Assembly: GCA_016703625.1 (NCBI GenBank)
Contig: JADJBP010000013.1
Location: 1-64,000 of the forward strand
Direction: 5' to 3'
DNA length: 64,000 bases
DNA from: Chitinophagaceae bacterium
Lineage (GTDB): Bacteria; Bacteroidota; Bacteroidia; Chitinophagales; Chitinophagaceae
Position numbers and translations under genes: made by a program. Under the pieces are notes generated by a model, which made no database searches, was not told where the DNA came from, and saw only the letters and a program-made list of their open reading frames with translations. How positions within the stretch are numbered: position 1 is the first letter of the stretch; every line of letters begins with the position of its first letter. Below, one piece after another: positions 44,281-55,523 of this stretch.

Positions 44281-45027
44281 TCAACTGTAGATCCACATCA
44301 GCATTGGCTTTTTGGAAGTCTTTATATAATTGCCAATCACCGGTAAAAAAGAAGGCGTTACGGCCGGGCATCCGGCACTTTGAAATATCCGGCGGGGAAA
44401 GGTTTCCGTTTCAGGGATGTTCTTATCAGTATGCAACACAATGGCACGTTCATATGCCCTGTTATTGGTACTGTCGAGCCCATATAATTTATAGGAAGGC
44501 CCATATGTGCCATTATAGGAACTGCCGATCTTATAACGTCCAACGGAGGTTTTGAAACTGTAGGGCATATTGGAAAATACCAGCTGATCATTACAGTTTT
44601 CTTTATAAGATCCAAAACCATGTGCTACCAGGGAAGAAGATACCAGTGTATCTGCTTTCAGATCATATATAAAAAAACGTTTTTTTCCTGAAGGTATCGA
44701 CATGTCTACCAGGAAACCATAATCGGCATTGTAATTATTTGCTTTTGCATAAGCCTTAAGGGAAACTGCCTGTTGCTTTAAACGATCCAGGGCAACCCTG
44801 TACTTTGTTTCAATCACGTTAGCGGAACTATCCAGGTAAGTTTTGAGATCAATTGCCGGGGTAACGGCATATTGGGAAATGGGGGTTAAAGGAACGGCAA
44901 CCGGGTTATCAGCAGATGCGGTTGCATCCGGCTGCATGTTAACCGTTTGATACAATGCTTTACTTACCGCATCTTTTGATACCGTTTGTAAAGTAACCAA
45001 AGTAAATAAACTTATAACTATTTTCAT
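44281..45027 (-). CDS. Murein L,D-transpeptidase catalytic-domain family protein (YkuD_2)
   Basis: Intact 248-residue exported protein with a short N-terminal signal (MKIVISLFTLVTLQTVSK). The YkuD_2 domain covers about residues 85-245. Its core is AIVLHTD (His) followed by RRIFQSAGCPAV, where the SxGC motif carries the nucleophilic Cys. Such enzymes make or alter 3-3 cross-links in peptidoglycan, or attach proteins to it, from the periplasmic side. It is separated from the tRNA array by 170 bp and appears to be a single-gene transcript. Confidence 0.85.
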   Translation of the reverse strand: MKIVISLFTLVTLQTVSKDAVSKALYQTVNMQPDATASADNPVAVPLTPISQYAVTPAIDLKTYLDSSANVIETKYRVALDRLKQQAVSLKAYAKANNYNADYGFLVDMSIPSGKKRFFIYDLKADTLVSSSLVAHGFGSYKENCNDQLVFSNMPYSFKTSVGRYKIGSSYNGTYGPSYKLYGLDSTNNRAYERAIVLHTDKNIPETETFPRRIFQSAGCPAVTPSFLPVIGNYIKTSKKPMLMWIYS

Positions 45028-45094
45028 CCTGGTTGAATATGCTTTTAGATTTTTCTAATAAAAACCAATATATCTTCAACTTGCAAATACCATA

Positions 45095-45102
45095 CAAATA
45101 TA
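45095..45102 (-). promoter_or_regulatory. -7 promoter element for the L,D-transpeptidase gene
   Basis: On the minus strand TATATTTG is an exact match to TAnnTTTG, 68 bp before the ATG at 45027. I see no clear TTTG at -33. Confidence 0.5.
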
Positions 45103-45300
45103 CTCCATTTTACAGGGATTAACGGTACTTATCCCTTTCTGGCATACAATTAGTAATTCATTAACTATATCTCCCCGTTCAAACGCAATTGAAGCAATGA
45201 TGTATATCATATTTTAATATCCTTACATGAATTACCTTGAACCTGTTAAGTGATACAACACGTTTGACCGGTGTACATATGATAAACTAAAAACAAATAA

Positions 45301-47443
45301 ATGCCCAACCTTAAAATAAAAGTACTGACTTCTGTCAAAGCAACCCGGTTTCTGCCGGCATTATGCCTTATGGCCGTAATGCTGATGATCTCATTTACTG
45401 CATTGGCCCGGGAAAACCCCGACTTTGCAAAGTCAAAAGAAAGGCTGCTAAAAGTTTTAAAAGAAAAATACATTGACAAAGCTTATATCCAAACCATTGA
45501 ACGGTTCTATAATAACACCAGTGATTCATTAATTAAAAAAAAGTTCACCGTTGATAGCAGGCCAATAAAAGATATCCTTGCGAAACTGTTTGATATCACG
45601 TATAACAGGATCAATGCAAATGCCATTACTTCCTGGCCATAACAACATTGAACTATAATTTCCTGGTAACCGTTAAGACCTATAAAAAGGAATCGGTTAA
45701 TCCTTTATTCATGAGAATGAATGTTATACACAGTAAAATTCTGCAGTCGGTATTTGATGGGCTCATCCTGGGCGACAGTATCCGTACTTTTGTTGGCCTC
45801 CGCGAAATGTATTACGAACCATATTTTATCTCAAGCAATATTTCGCTACCCCAATATGTAACCTACAAAGACACGTTGCTTTATTTACTGGCCAATGGTG
45901 CGCCCGGAGATACTAATACGTAAACTTACCGATAAGGATACCCTGTATACCAGCCTTGTGAATAAAAACAATAAAATAACCGTAAAGGCTGTTTCGCTTA
46001 CAGCCATGGATGATTATTATGAAAAAACAATACCCTTTAGTTTAGCCATACTGGAAAACAGGATCACGGCAGATTCCATAAAGAACCTGACCCTGGTTCC
46101 ACAGGATTATTACCATGCCTTTGTAGAAGAAGCGGTCCGGCTTCATACCAATCCCGATCCCGAGATCAATACTTTTTTAAAACATCCCATAACAGAATTG
46201 AATAAAAAGTTTGCCAATTACTATTTTATCAAGGAAATAAATGACCTGCACGAATCACCTGACAATACCCGGTTCAAAGTTGTACAAACACTTTCTGCAC
46301 GGGCATTGTATTTTTTACTGCTGCCCGGCAGTTATGAACTGGTGATGGAAGGCAGCAGCGCCATCTATACTTCAAGTTTTTTTTTATGTGTATAAAAAAT
46401 TCATTAAAGAAACATCAACCGAAGGTTTAAATAAATTCTTTGATGATATTGGTTATTACCAGTTTGACCAGTTCATATCCAATATTTCCGATTATGGTTT
46501 GGTTGACGACCTAGTTGATAACCTGGAACCAGAAAAAGTAGCTGAACTGCTGGGAAAATACCTGTTCAATCTTCCCAATAAACAGCTTACTGAAAACGAG
46601 ATCAACCTGAATGCGATGACCATGGCAGAAATACTTTACCAGATCAGGCACCACAAAAATATCATGGCCGGTTTGATCGAACAGCTTGAGAAAATGGAAA
46701 GCCTGCCCAGGATAAAAAATCATTTTATGTACCGGAGAATGTACAGCGGGCTGAAAGACATCATGCAGGACAAGGTAAAGTATGAAAGCGATATTACGTA
46801 TGATGTTCTCAAAGTAAAACACATGCAAAGCAACAACAGCATCGTTCAGGCATGTTTTTTTTACGATGACGACGATGGAGTTACATCTTTCAACAGCAGT
46901 ACCGCTTCCTATGATGATAAAACCTGGGACAAAAAAGACCTGGGTAATTATATTGTCTTTAACAGCAGAACAGGCAATAACATGAAAGTGTACATGAATA
47001 AACCAAAAACAGTACCCGGTTGTGATTCGGCACAGAATGAGATGTTACTGGCCATTGAACAGGCAGGCTTTGAAGTTACTTCGTTTATCCACAGGGGGCA
47101 TAGTTATCATTTATCCCAGAGCCTGAAAAAGATGACCGCTTCAAGCCAGTTTGTATTCCTAGGATCCTGCGGCGGCTATAACCAGGTATTAAAGATATTT
47201 CAACTGAACCCCGATGTGAATATCATTACTACCCGGAGTGTTGGCTCAAAGATCATCAATGACCCGTTACTGATAAAAATAAATAATGACCTGGTTTATA
47301 ATAAGGATATTGTGTGGGATGACCTATGGAAGGAATTCAATGCTAAATTTCAGTCAAAATCAACAAAAGACCTTTTCGGGGCCTACATCCCTCCCAATAA
47401 TTATATTGGTATAAAATTCATCCGTAAAGTCTTTAATTATTAA
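45301..47443 (+). CDS. Exported protein with caspase-like (clan CD) His/Cys pattern (three frameshifts)
   Basis: The start MPNLKIKVLTSV has a following hydrophobic signal (LPALCLMAVMLMISFTALA). Most of the protein is alpha-helical. Near the C terminus (47080-47180) VTSFIHRGHSYHL is followed 20 residues later by FVFLGSCGGYNQVL. A hydrophobic strand ending in H-x-G, and another ending in Cys-Gly, is the layout of caspase, gingipain and CHAT proteases. Residues after it (DVNIITTRSVGSKIINDPL) could form the substrate pocket. Frameshifts lie near 45640, 45905 and in a ten-T run at 46378-46387. The reconstructed length is about 714 residues. I know of no characterised member. It stands alone with about 270 bp of noncoding DNA before it. 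Confidence 0.65.
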
Positions 47444-47576
47444 ATTCTTTTTTCTTTTTATTGAAAATGACAATGCCGCGAAACTTTAATTTCATTACCC
47501 CGTTATGCACGGGACCCCTAACCGGTTTACTGCTTTGCTTTTGCTGAAAAAAAAAGGAACCGGGGAAAATAACCCA

Positions 47577-49684
47577 TCAGGCATTCAATAAAATACTTAG
47601 CCGCTTTGCGGTCTTCTCTGCATTGGGTAACATGGCCTGTTCCAAAACAATATTCATCGGTACAGCGGGTAAATTCAGCGCTCCCATAACTTCCACGGGC
47701 GCATCCAGGTGCTGGAAACAGGCTTTTGAAATACGCCCGGCCAAAGCTTCGGCAAAGGAATTATTTTGTTGCTCTTCGGTTAATACCAAACACTTACCGT
47801 GTTTTTTAACGGTTGCAAAAACCAATGCCTCATCTAACGGGAATAAGGTTCGCAGGTCAACCACTTCCACCTGTCCCGGAAAATTTTTGGCTGCAGCCTT
47901 TGCCCAATACACGCCCATGCCATAGGTGATGACGCAGCAACTTTCACCTGTATCCACAAGATCTTCATCTGCCTGCAAAACAATATTCCCTTTTCCCAAC
48001 GGTATGATATAATCCCTCGCAGGTTCTGTATTTTTTGCTTCCTCGGTACCAGGTACCTTGCTCCAGTACAAACCTTTATGTTCAAGCATGACCACCGGGT
48101 TGGGATCAAGAAAGGCTGCTTTTAAAAGCCCTTTCATATCAGCAGCATTGCTGGGATACACGATCTTTATTCCTTTGATGGTAAGCAATGTACTTTCCAC
48201 ACAACCGCTGTGGTATGGCCCACCGCCGCCATAAGCACCTACGGGTACCCGTATTAATGTTTGAACCGGGAATTTTCCACAACTCAGATAACAGCTTTTC
48301 GAGATCTCGGTTACCAGCTGGTTCAGCCCCGGGTAAATATAATCGCCGAACTGTACTTCCACAATGGGTTTTAAGCCAACGGCACATACCAACTGTAGAA
48401 CCAATGATATATGCTTCCTGTATGGCTGTATTAAAAACCCGGTGATCGCCAAACTGCTCAGCCAGTGTGGCTGCTTCCCTGAAAACGCCGCCCAGCCTGC
48501 GCCCCACATCCTGACCGTATAAAAGCGCTTCCGGGAAATCTTCCATGATCTCGCGGATGGCAAACAAAGCAGCATCTACCATCAAAACTTTTTCTTTGCC
48601 TGCCGGTACCCGTTCGCCTTTTTCTTCCGTAACGGGTGTTGCAGCAAAAATATGGTCACTTACTGTTGCAGGATCCGGTTCGGGTGCGGCAACAGCACCC
48701 TGGAAATGATGCGTGACCGCTTCGGAAGTTTCCTGTTCAATTTGAATCAATGCTTCTTCTGTTATCCCCGTTTCAAGCAATTTCTTCCTGAGTTTCGGCC
48801 CAGGGTCATCGGTATAATGTTTGGCCAGGTCCTCATCCGTTCTGTAAAATTCTTTGCGTACGCCGCTGGTATGATGGCCCAGCAATGGTACCCGGGCATG
48901 TACTAAAAACGGATGCCTTTCCCTTCTCACTTCATCAACCACATTTTTCATCACATCATAACTCTGTAAAAAATCGCTGCCATCAATGCTTATACGCTTT
49001 ATGCCTTTAAAACCCTTTTACCATTTCATTGGCATTGCATGTTCGTGCTTCTTCCGAAGTAACGCTGATACCCCACCCGTTATCCTGCACCAGGTAAATA
49101 ATGGGTAACTGGTGCAATGCAGCAAACTGGAATGATTCACTTACTTCCCCTTCAGTTACAGACGCATCTCCCAAAGAACAGATCACAATAGGCAGTGGGC
49201 AGTTTGCAGTTGGCAGTTGCCCGGTAGCAATTCCTGTATTGTTAATGTCTGTTTTATTTAGCAGGGGTGAATTTATTTTCTCTAAATATTTTATCCCTTG
49301 TGCAATACCGGTGGTGGGTATGGCCTGCATGCCCGTTGCACTGCTTTGATGAATGATGTTGGGCTTATCAGCTCCCCGGTAATTGGGGTGCGAATAATAT
49401 TCCCGGCCACCGGTAAAGATATCATTGCCCTTGGCCAGTAACTGGAGCATGAGTTCATAAGGTGAAAATCCAAGTCCGAGCAGTAAACTTTCATCCCGGT
49501 AATACGGGCTCACATAATCGCAGGGCAACAAATGAAATGCGGTTGCCAGTTGAATGGCTTCGTGGCCCCGGCTGGTTGAATGTACATATTTGCAGATTGG
49601 CCTGTTGTCTTCATAGGTACCGGCCATGGCCTTTGCCGTACACATCAACCGGTATGCCCTTAATAAAATATCCGTATCGATCAT
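47577..49684 (-). CDS. 2-oxo acid dehydrogenase E1, alpha and beta subunits fused (frameshifts)
   Basis: This thiamine-diphosphate enzyme decarboxylates branched-chain 2-oxo acids or pyruvate for transfer to lipoyl-E2. The alpha half (49684-48650) has HSTSRGHEAIQLATAF, YYRDESLLLGLG and the TPP motif GDASVTEGEV...DNGW (GDA instead of the usual GDG). The beta half has ALLYGQDVGRRLGGVF, FNTAIQEAYIIGSTVGM, PVGAYGGGGPYHS and VVDLRTLFPLDEALV. Fusion of the two subunits is usual in Bacteroidota. Frameshifts lie near 49010 and 48400. An in-frame insertion of about 30 residues, coded partly by a GCAGTTG-type direct repeat (49191-49221), lies between YLEK and IVICSLGD. Confidence 0.88.
49191..49221. 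repeat. GGCAGT(T/G)-type short direct repeats inside the E1 coding region
   Basis: Four imperfect copies of a 7-bp unit (GGCAGTG, GGCAGTT, TGCAGTT, GGCAGTT) lie in a row and translate on the minus strand as GQLPTANCPLP. Conserved dehydrogenase sequence resumes directly after them. Confidence 0.7.
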
Positions 49685-49809
49685 TTACAATATCTGTATG
49701 CTGAATGAAAAAATAATAATTACACAATGGCCAAAGGTATAAATAAAAAATCGCCGGTTTGATAAAAACAGCGATCCGGGGAAAAAGGAAATATTAAATG
49801 AGGTACCGG

Positions 49810-50421
49810 TTATTTCACTTCAACAGTGAACAGGCTTTGTGTATCAATAAACCCTTCCATCACATCTCCAACAACACACTCCCCCACACCGGCCGGAGTG
49901 CCTGTAAAAATGAGATCGCCGATATTCAATGAAAAATAGTTGGAAATATTTTCAATGACCCTGTCTATAGAGAAGATCATCTGTGAAGAATTGGCTTCCT
50001 GCACCTTTACATTGTTTTTCACCAGGGAAAAAGGAATACTCTTGCGGTTAAAATCAGGGGTTAACGTAATGAATTTTCCTACCACAGCAGAATTGTCAAA
50101 TGCCTTGGCTTTTTCCCAGGGAAGGCCTTTGCTTTTTAATTCATCCTGTATATCACGGGCTGTAAAATCAATTCCAACAGTAACGGCATCATAATAATTG
50201 GATGCATGTTTGGCCTGGATATATTTACCATTTTTGCAAACCCGCAAAACCAGTTCACATTCATAATGCAGTTCGTTGGTAAACTCGGGGTAATAAAACG
50301 GGGTATGGCTCTGCAATAAAGCACTTTTGGGTTTCATAAACAGTACCGGTTCATCAGGTATGCTGTTCCCAAGTTCTTTTACATGATCAGCATAATTCCT
50401 GCCAACACAAATAATCTTCAT
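49810..50421 (-). CDS. Fumarylacetoacetate hydrolase (FAH) family protein
   Basis: Intact 203-residue single-domain FAH protein. Family landmarks are MKIICVGRNYADHVKELG at the start, PVLFMKPKSAL, HYECELVLRV (metal-binding Glu residues), DFTARDIQDELKSKGLPWEKAKAFDNSAVVG and GDLIFTGTPAGVG. Short members act as acylpyruvate hydrolases or oxaloacetate decarboxylases, and the exact substrate cannot be read from the sequence. It is on the same strand as the E1 gene downstream and pth upstream, with about 100 bp gaps. Confidence 0.9.
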   Translation of the reverse strand: MKIICVGRNYADHVKELGNSIPDEPVLFMKPKSALLQSHTPFYYPEFTNELHYECELVLRVCKNGKYIQAKHASNYYDAVTVGIDFTARDIQDELKSKGLPWEKAKAFDNSAVVGKFITLTPDFNRKSIPFSLVKNNVKVQEANSSQMIFSIDRVIENISNYFSLNIGDLIFTGTPAGVGECVVGDVMEGFIDTQSLFTVEVK

Positions 50422-50518
50422 TGTTCGTTTTTTTTAAGGTATTGAGGCTAGAACACGAAAATAGACAAATAACTAAAAAAAAACAACTATATGTTCCCGC
50501 AAGCAGAAAAAATCCGTT

Positions 50519-51097
50519 TTATTGTTTAATGGAGATATTATTATAAGATGTCATGGTCTGTTCAATACCTGCAGCAATAAAGCTTTCCAGGATCTCTATA
50601 CATTTTTCTATTTTGAGCAATACAACCTTTTCTTCGGCTTTTGTCCATTTGCTTAAAACAAAATCAGCCTGCATGCCTTTTGGGTAATTATTACCAATGC
50701 CAAACCTGAGCTTCGGGTAGTTATCGGTACCCAATATGTTTTGTATATCCTTTAAGCCATTATGCCCTGCATCAGTGCCGCTGGGCCTTAACCTGATCTT
50801 TTCCAATGGTAAAGCCAGGTCGTCAACAATAGTAAGGGTATTTTCCAATGGTACTTTTGTTTTATCAAGCCAGAATTTAAAAGCACGGCCACTCAGGTTC
50901 ATAAAGGTTGTAGGACAAATACAAACGACCTGTTTACCCTTATATTTCACTTCGGCAACATAAGCAAGCCTGTCTACTTTAAAACTGCCGCCATGTTTTA
51001 ATACAAAAGCATTGATCACATCAAAACCAATATTGTGGCGGGTATTCGCATACTCTGCCCCGATATTTCCCAAACCGATGAATAGATATTTTGACAT
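50519..51097 (-). CDS. pth: Peptidyl-tRNA hydrolase
   Basis: Pth releases tRNA from peptidyl-tRNA dropped by ribosomes. Intact frame of 192 residues. It shows GLGNIGAEYANTRHNIGFDVI (catalytic His), PTTFMNLSG (Asn), VDDLALPLEKIRLRPSGTDAGHNGLKDI (Asp and His) and LRFGIGN. I chose the ATG giving MSKYLFIGLGN. A longer frame that starts 17 codons upstream would translate the repeat at 51108-51159 and is unlikely. Confidence 0.96.
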   Translation of the reverse strand: MSKYLFIGLGNIGAEYANTRHNIGFDVINAFVLKHGGSFKVDRLAYVAEVKYKGKQVVCICPTTFMNLSGRAFKFWLDKTKVPLENTLTIVDDLALPLEKIRLRPSGTDAGHNGLKDIQNILGTDNYPKLRFGIGNNYPKGMQADFVLSKWTKAEEKVVLLKIEKCIEILESFIAAGIEQTMTSYNNISIKQ

Positions 51098-51107
51098 GTA
51101 TGAATTT

Positions 51108-51159
51108 AGTCGGGAGTCCGGAGTCTGGAGCCCAGAGTAAGGACTCACAACTCCCGACT
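51108..51159. repeat. Inverted repeat of GACTC-type motifs between ftsK and pth
   Basis: Arms AGTCGGGAGT (51108-51117) and ACTCCCGACT (51150-51159) are exact complements around a spacer that itself holds GGAGTC and GACTCA copies. Two more GACTCA copies follow up to the ftsK stop. The whole 73-bp gap is made of this repeat. Confidence 0.75.
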
Positions 51160-51172
51160 AACGACTCATGAC

Positions 51173-53640
51173 TCAGTTATAAGAATCCAGCATCTGCTGC
51201 AGATCAGCTTCTGTTTTTACCAAAACCTCCCTTGCCTTACTGCCCTGGTTACCACCTACAACACCGGCAGCTTCCAGCTGGTCCATCAGCCGTCCGGCCC
51301 TGTTGTAACCCAGTTTCATACGGCGCTGCAATAAAGATGTGCTGCCCACCTGGCTCGCAACGATAAGCCTGGCAGCATCTTCAAACAGCGGGTCCTTATC
51401 GCCCAGGTCAAAATCCTTGCCTTCCATTTCCTTTTCATCAATATATTCCGGCAACAGGAATGGCTGTGGATAACCACGCTGAGCGCCGATAAAGTCAACG
51501 ATCTTGTCAACCTCGGGTGTATCAACAAAAGCACATTGTAAACGAACAATATCACCGTTATAACTGATAAGCATATCTCCTTTACCGATCAACTGCTCTG
51601 CCCCGCCGGCATCCAAAATGGTGCGACTGTCGATCTTGCTGCTCACTTTAAAGGCTATACGTGCAGGAAAGTTTGCTTTAATGGTACCCGTTATAATATT
51701 TACCGACGGCCTTTGTGTGGCAATGATCAGGTGAATACCCACGGCCCTGGCAAGCTGTGCCAGCCGTGCAATGGGCATTTCCACTTCTTTTCCGGCCGTC
51801 ATGATCAGGTCTGCAAATTCATCCACCACCAACACAATAAATGGTAAGAACTGGTGGCCTTTTTCGGGGTTCAGTTTACGGGATACAAATTTTTCATTGT
51901 ACTCCCTGATATTGCGGCATCCGGCTTCCTTCAGCAGGTCGTACCGGTTGTCCATTTCAATACAAAGTGCATTTAACGTATGCACCACTTTTTTTGTATC
52001 CGTGATGATGGCATCTTCCTCGCCCGGCAGTTTTGCCAAAAAATGATTTTCGATCGTTTTGTAAATACTCAGCTCCACTTTTTTGGGGTCAACCAGCACA
52101 AATTTCAGTTGTGAGGGATGTTTTTTATACAGCAATGAAACCAGGATCGCATTCAAACCAACTGATTTGCCCTGCCCGGTAGCACCCGCCATTAACAGGT
52201 GCGGCATGGTGGTAAGATCAACAATAAAATTTTCGTTGTCTATTTTTTTACCGATCGCTATCGGAAGTGAAAAATTATTTTTCTGGAATTTTTCGGAAGC
52301 GATCAGCGTCTTCATGCTCACAATACTTTTCTTGGCATTGGGAACTTCTATACCGATGGTGCCTTTGCCGGGTATAGGTGCAATAATGCGGATGCCCAGT
52401 GCCGCAAGGCTCAGGGCTATATCATCCTCCAGGTTTTTGATCCTGGATATCCGCACACCGGCTGCCGGGATGATCTCGTATAAAGTAACGGTAGGGCCTA
52501 CCGTAGCATAGATCTTCTGGATCTGTATATCGTAATTCTTCAGGGTATTGATGATCTGGTTTTTATTGTTCTCCAGTTCATCGGCATCCTGAACAATTTT
52601 ATCATTACCATAGTTTTCAAGCAGGTCAATACCGGGATATTTATAATCACGCAGGTCCAGTATGGGATCGTATGGTTTTGTGGCGGCTATTTTTGCAATG
52701 TTTGCTACAGCCACATCCTCCGGAATTTCCGGAACTGATTTTATTTCAAGCGGCAGGTCAGTTTCGGCCATGATCTTTTTACCAGGGACAACTGTTTGCG
52801 GCATGATCAAAGTTTCTTCGGTGCGTGGTTCCGGGTCGGTCATGGCCTTTTCCACCAGGTTGATATCATGGTCCAATGCAGGGTTTACTGGAAACTCAAC
52901 AGGCAACATGGCGCCATTATCTTTTACTGAATTACCCTTTGAACTGTTCTGCGAATCATCCCAGGATACTTTTTCCGAAATTTCTTCTTCAACCGGTACA
53001 ATATCTGTGCCCGGTAAACCTGCCGTTTTTTTTGCAGGCAATCTAAAGGCAGGATTAAATTGCCAGATGATATACGAAAGCACCGTCACGGCCAGCAGCG
53101 CAATAGTTCCGATCTCGCCGATGGTTTTATACAGCCAGTCTCTCATCATATCACCGGCTGCACCACCCCATGGAAAAGGGTTACCGTGGAAAATGGCAGA
53201 TACTGCAACACTGATTACAGGCAGGCCAACTACCAGGTATTTGATATTGCGAAAAACGGAAAAACCTTTTTACCGAAAAACAGGTTAATGCCCAATACAA
53301 AAAAGGTTGTGCACAAAAGATAGGCGGCTATACCAAAACCATGACGGATAAAAATTTCAGAAATAAATGCGCCAAAGGTACCCAGCAGGTTTTGCACCTG
53401 GATGTCATTTGCCAGCAACATGCGGTAGCTGAATTTATCCTGGTCTTCGCCCCAGGTAAATAAATACGATGTAAATGCAATAAAAAATATGAAGGCCAGC
53501 AACAGTAAAATACTGCCGGCAATCTTATGTGTACGTTCATCCTTAAGTAATTTTTTTACCTCTACAGTCTCTTCTTTCTCCGGCTTTAACTGCCCTGTTT
53601 CGGCAGTTTTTGCTTTTGATGATTTCAGTTTATTTGCCAT
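51173..53640 (-). CDS. ftsK: FtsK/SpoIIIE DNA translocase (one frameshift)
   Basis: FtsK pumps chromosomal DNA through the division septum and activates dimer resolution. The restored protein has about 822 residues. Four membrane helices lie in the N-terminal 200 residues (LLLLAFIFFIAFTSYLF; HGFGIAAYLLCTTFFVLGI; IALLAVTVLSYIIW). An acidic linker, the RecA-like motor with Walker A GATGQGKSVGLN and Walker B FIVLVVDEFADL, and the gamma winged helix (GSTSLLQRRMKLGYNRAGRLMDQLE) follow. The frame breaks once near 53255. I start at MANKLKSSKAK. The region before it is short and the next gene is divergent. Confidence 0.93.
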
Positions 53641-53720
53641 TGACAACAAAGATATAGAAAAGCATTGCTTCAAATACGCCCGGTAAAAATGAATTTGGGA
53701 TATGTGATCTCAAGGTTATT

Positions 53721-55523
53721 ATGTACGTTTGGGAAAACATCCATACTTTGAAGCGATTTGCCACCCTGTTGTTTTTTATTTTTGTGTATTTTATTGCAGT
53801 GCCCAGTCTCCAACTGATCAAAAACTGTGACCTTCAATGGAATAACCGAAGACAGCAGCCTGGCGGCAAAAACATTTATATATATCGACAGTAATTCATC
53901 TCTTTCAGTTCCCGAAGTTTTACATAAACCATTTATACCATTTGATAACTTTAAAAACCGGAGAAAAATACCTGCAAACATGGTTACAGGTACCCTTTAT
54001 TTGAAAATCCATTACAATAATAATACTGAAAAGGAAATTACAGGCTACCTGTTCCCGGGCAATTATTATACCATGATTGAAATATACAAACCAGGACCAC
54101 AGCCATACCCGGTCATTGAGAACGGGTGGCCATCCCGGTTACCGGAAATTGTCAATTACAGCAGGTGAAACTGGTGATATGCTGATCAAACTTAAACCGC
54201 TTAAAAATGATTTTAATTATATAAACCCTTTTTTTATACCCGAAAACAGGTTTATTTACTACGAGATCCACAAAACAGGTCTAAAATCTGATATACAGCT
54301 GTATGGCCTCGTATTAAGCGGGGTATTGTTAATGATGATCTTATTTATGGTTACCAATTATATTATTAACCATAAACAGGAATTTTTATATAATGCATTG
54401 TATTCCCTTTGCATGTTCCTGCTCATCTTTTTTAAATTCAACTTTATCACGGACAAATTCCTGTTCTCAAAAATATATTTCAGCTATTTTGACTTCTTCC
54501 TCCTGGTAACGGGTACCATTTTTTACATTGCGTTTACCCGGAAATTCTTAAACACCAAATATGACTATGAACTGCTTGATAAAATTTTCACGTACGGTGA
54601 ACGTTTTGTGCTGTTGTTGCTGGGCGTATATACCTACCTGCATTTTTTTACATCCACATTCCTCCCCCAGTATTTTCTTGAAATCATAATGAAAATACTG
54701 ATCCTGGTTATAGGCATTGTATTCATATCGCTTGCCTTTAAGCATAAAAAACGGCTCTTTAATTATATAGCAGCCGGTAATGCCATGTTGATATTATTTT
54801 CAGTCATCTCCTTGTTTTGCTTTTACTTAAAATAAGGCCTGTCAATATTTTTTACTCTTCTTTATTTTATTATAATACAGGCATCGTGTTTGAACTGGCA
54901 TTTTTTCTCATGGGCTTAAATTATAAAAACAGGAGTGAGATCATCAGTGGCATCAAAGAACAGGAAGCCCTGAAACTGGAAGCCGAGAAAAAAGAATTTG
55001 AGACCCAACTGGCCATCATAAAAGCCCAGCAGGAAGAACGCAACAGGATCAGTGCCGATATGCATGATGACCTGGGTGCAGGTATGACCACGATCAGCTT
55101 ATACAGCGAACTGGCAAAAACTAAATTAAAGGATAACCCGATCCCGGAGATCGATAAGATCTCTTCCTCGGCCAATGAACTGTTGAATAAGATGAATGCC
55201 ATCATCTGGAGTATGAGCAGCAGCAACGATTCACTGAATAATATGATCGGTTATATACGCAGCTATGCACAGGAATATTTTGAGAATACCGGGGTCACCT
55301 GCCGAAAAGCAACCGAGGTATCCATTACACTGGAAAGGGTTGAAGGAGGGCTAAGCTTATTTATACACGACAATGGCAAAGGCATTGACCTGTCTGCCAT
55401 CCGGCAGTTCGGTAATGGCCTAAAAAATATGAAAAAAGAATGCAGGATATTGATATTGATTTCCGTATTGAAAATAAGAACGGCACGCTGATCACCCTGC
55501 ACCGGAAAATTGCAGCGTTTTAA
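53721..55523 (+). CDS. Membrane sensor histidine kinase, 7TMR-DISM-like, lacking its N box (frameshifts)
   Basis: The start (ATG 53721, or TTG 53747) leads to a signal peptide (FATLLFFIFVYFIAVPS). An extracellular domain follows (FIPFDNFKNRRKIPANMVTGTLYLKI), then about seven hydrophobic helices between 54290 and 54960, then a coiled coil (EQEALKLEAEKKEFETQL). The DHp has RNRISADMHDDLGAGMTTISLYSEL, with the phospho-accepting His in ADMHDDLGA. After ENTGVTC the sequence jumps to KATEVSITLERVEGG and HDNGKGIDL, so the expected N-box segment is absent. The end (GTLITLHRKIAAF) is at 55523 after a one-base break near 55440. About 600 residues remain. Without the N box the kinase should bind ATP poorly. 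Confidence 0.75.

Noticed and set aside
51098..51148. N-terminal extension of Pth
   Set aside because: The extra 17 codons translate an inverted DNA repeat; the normal Pth start lies inside.
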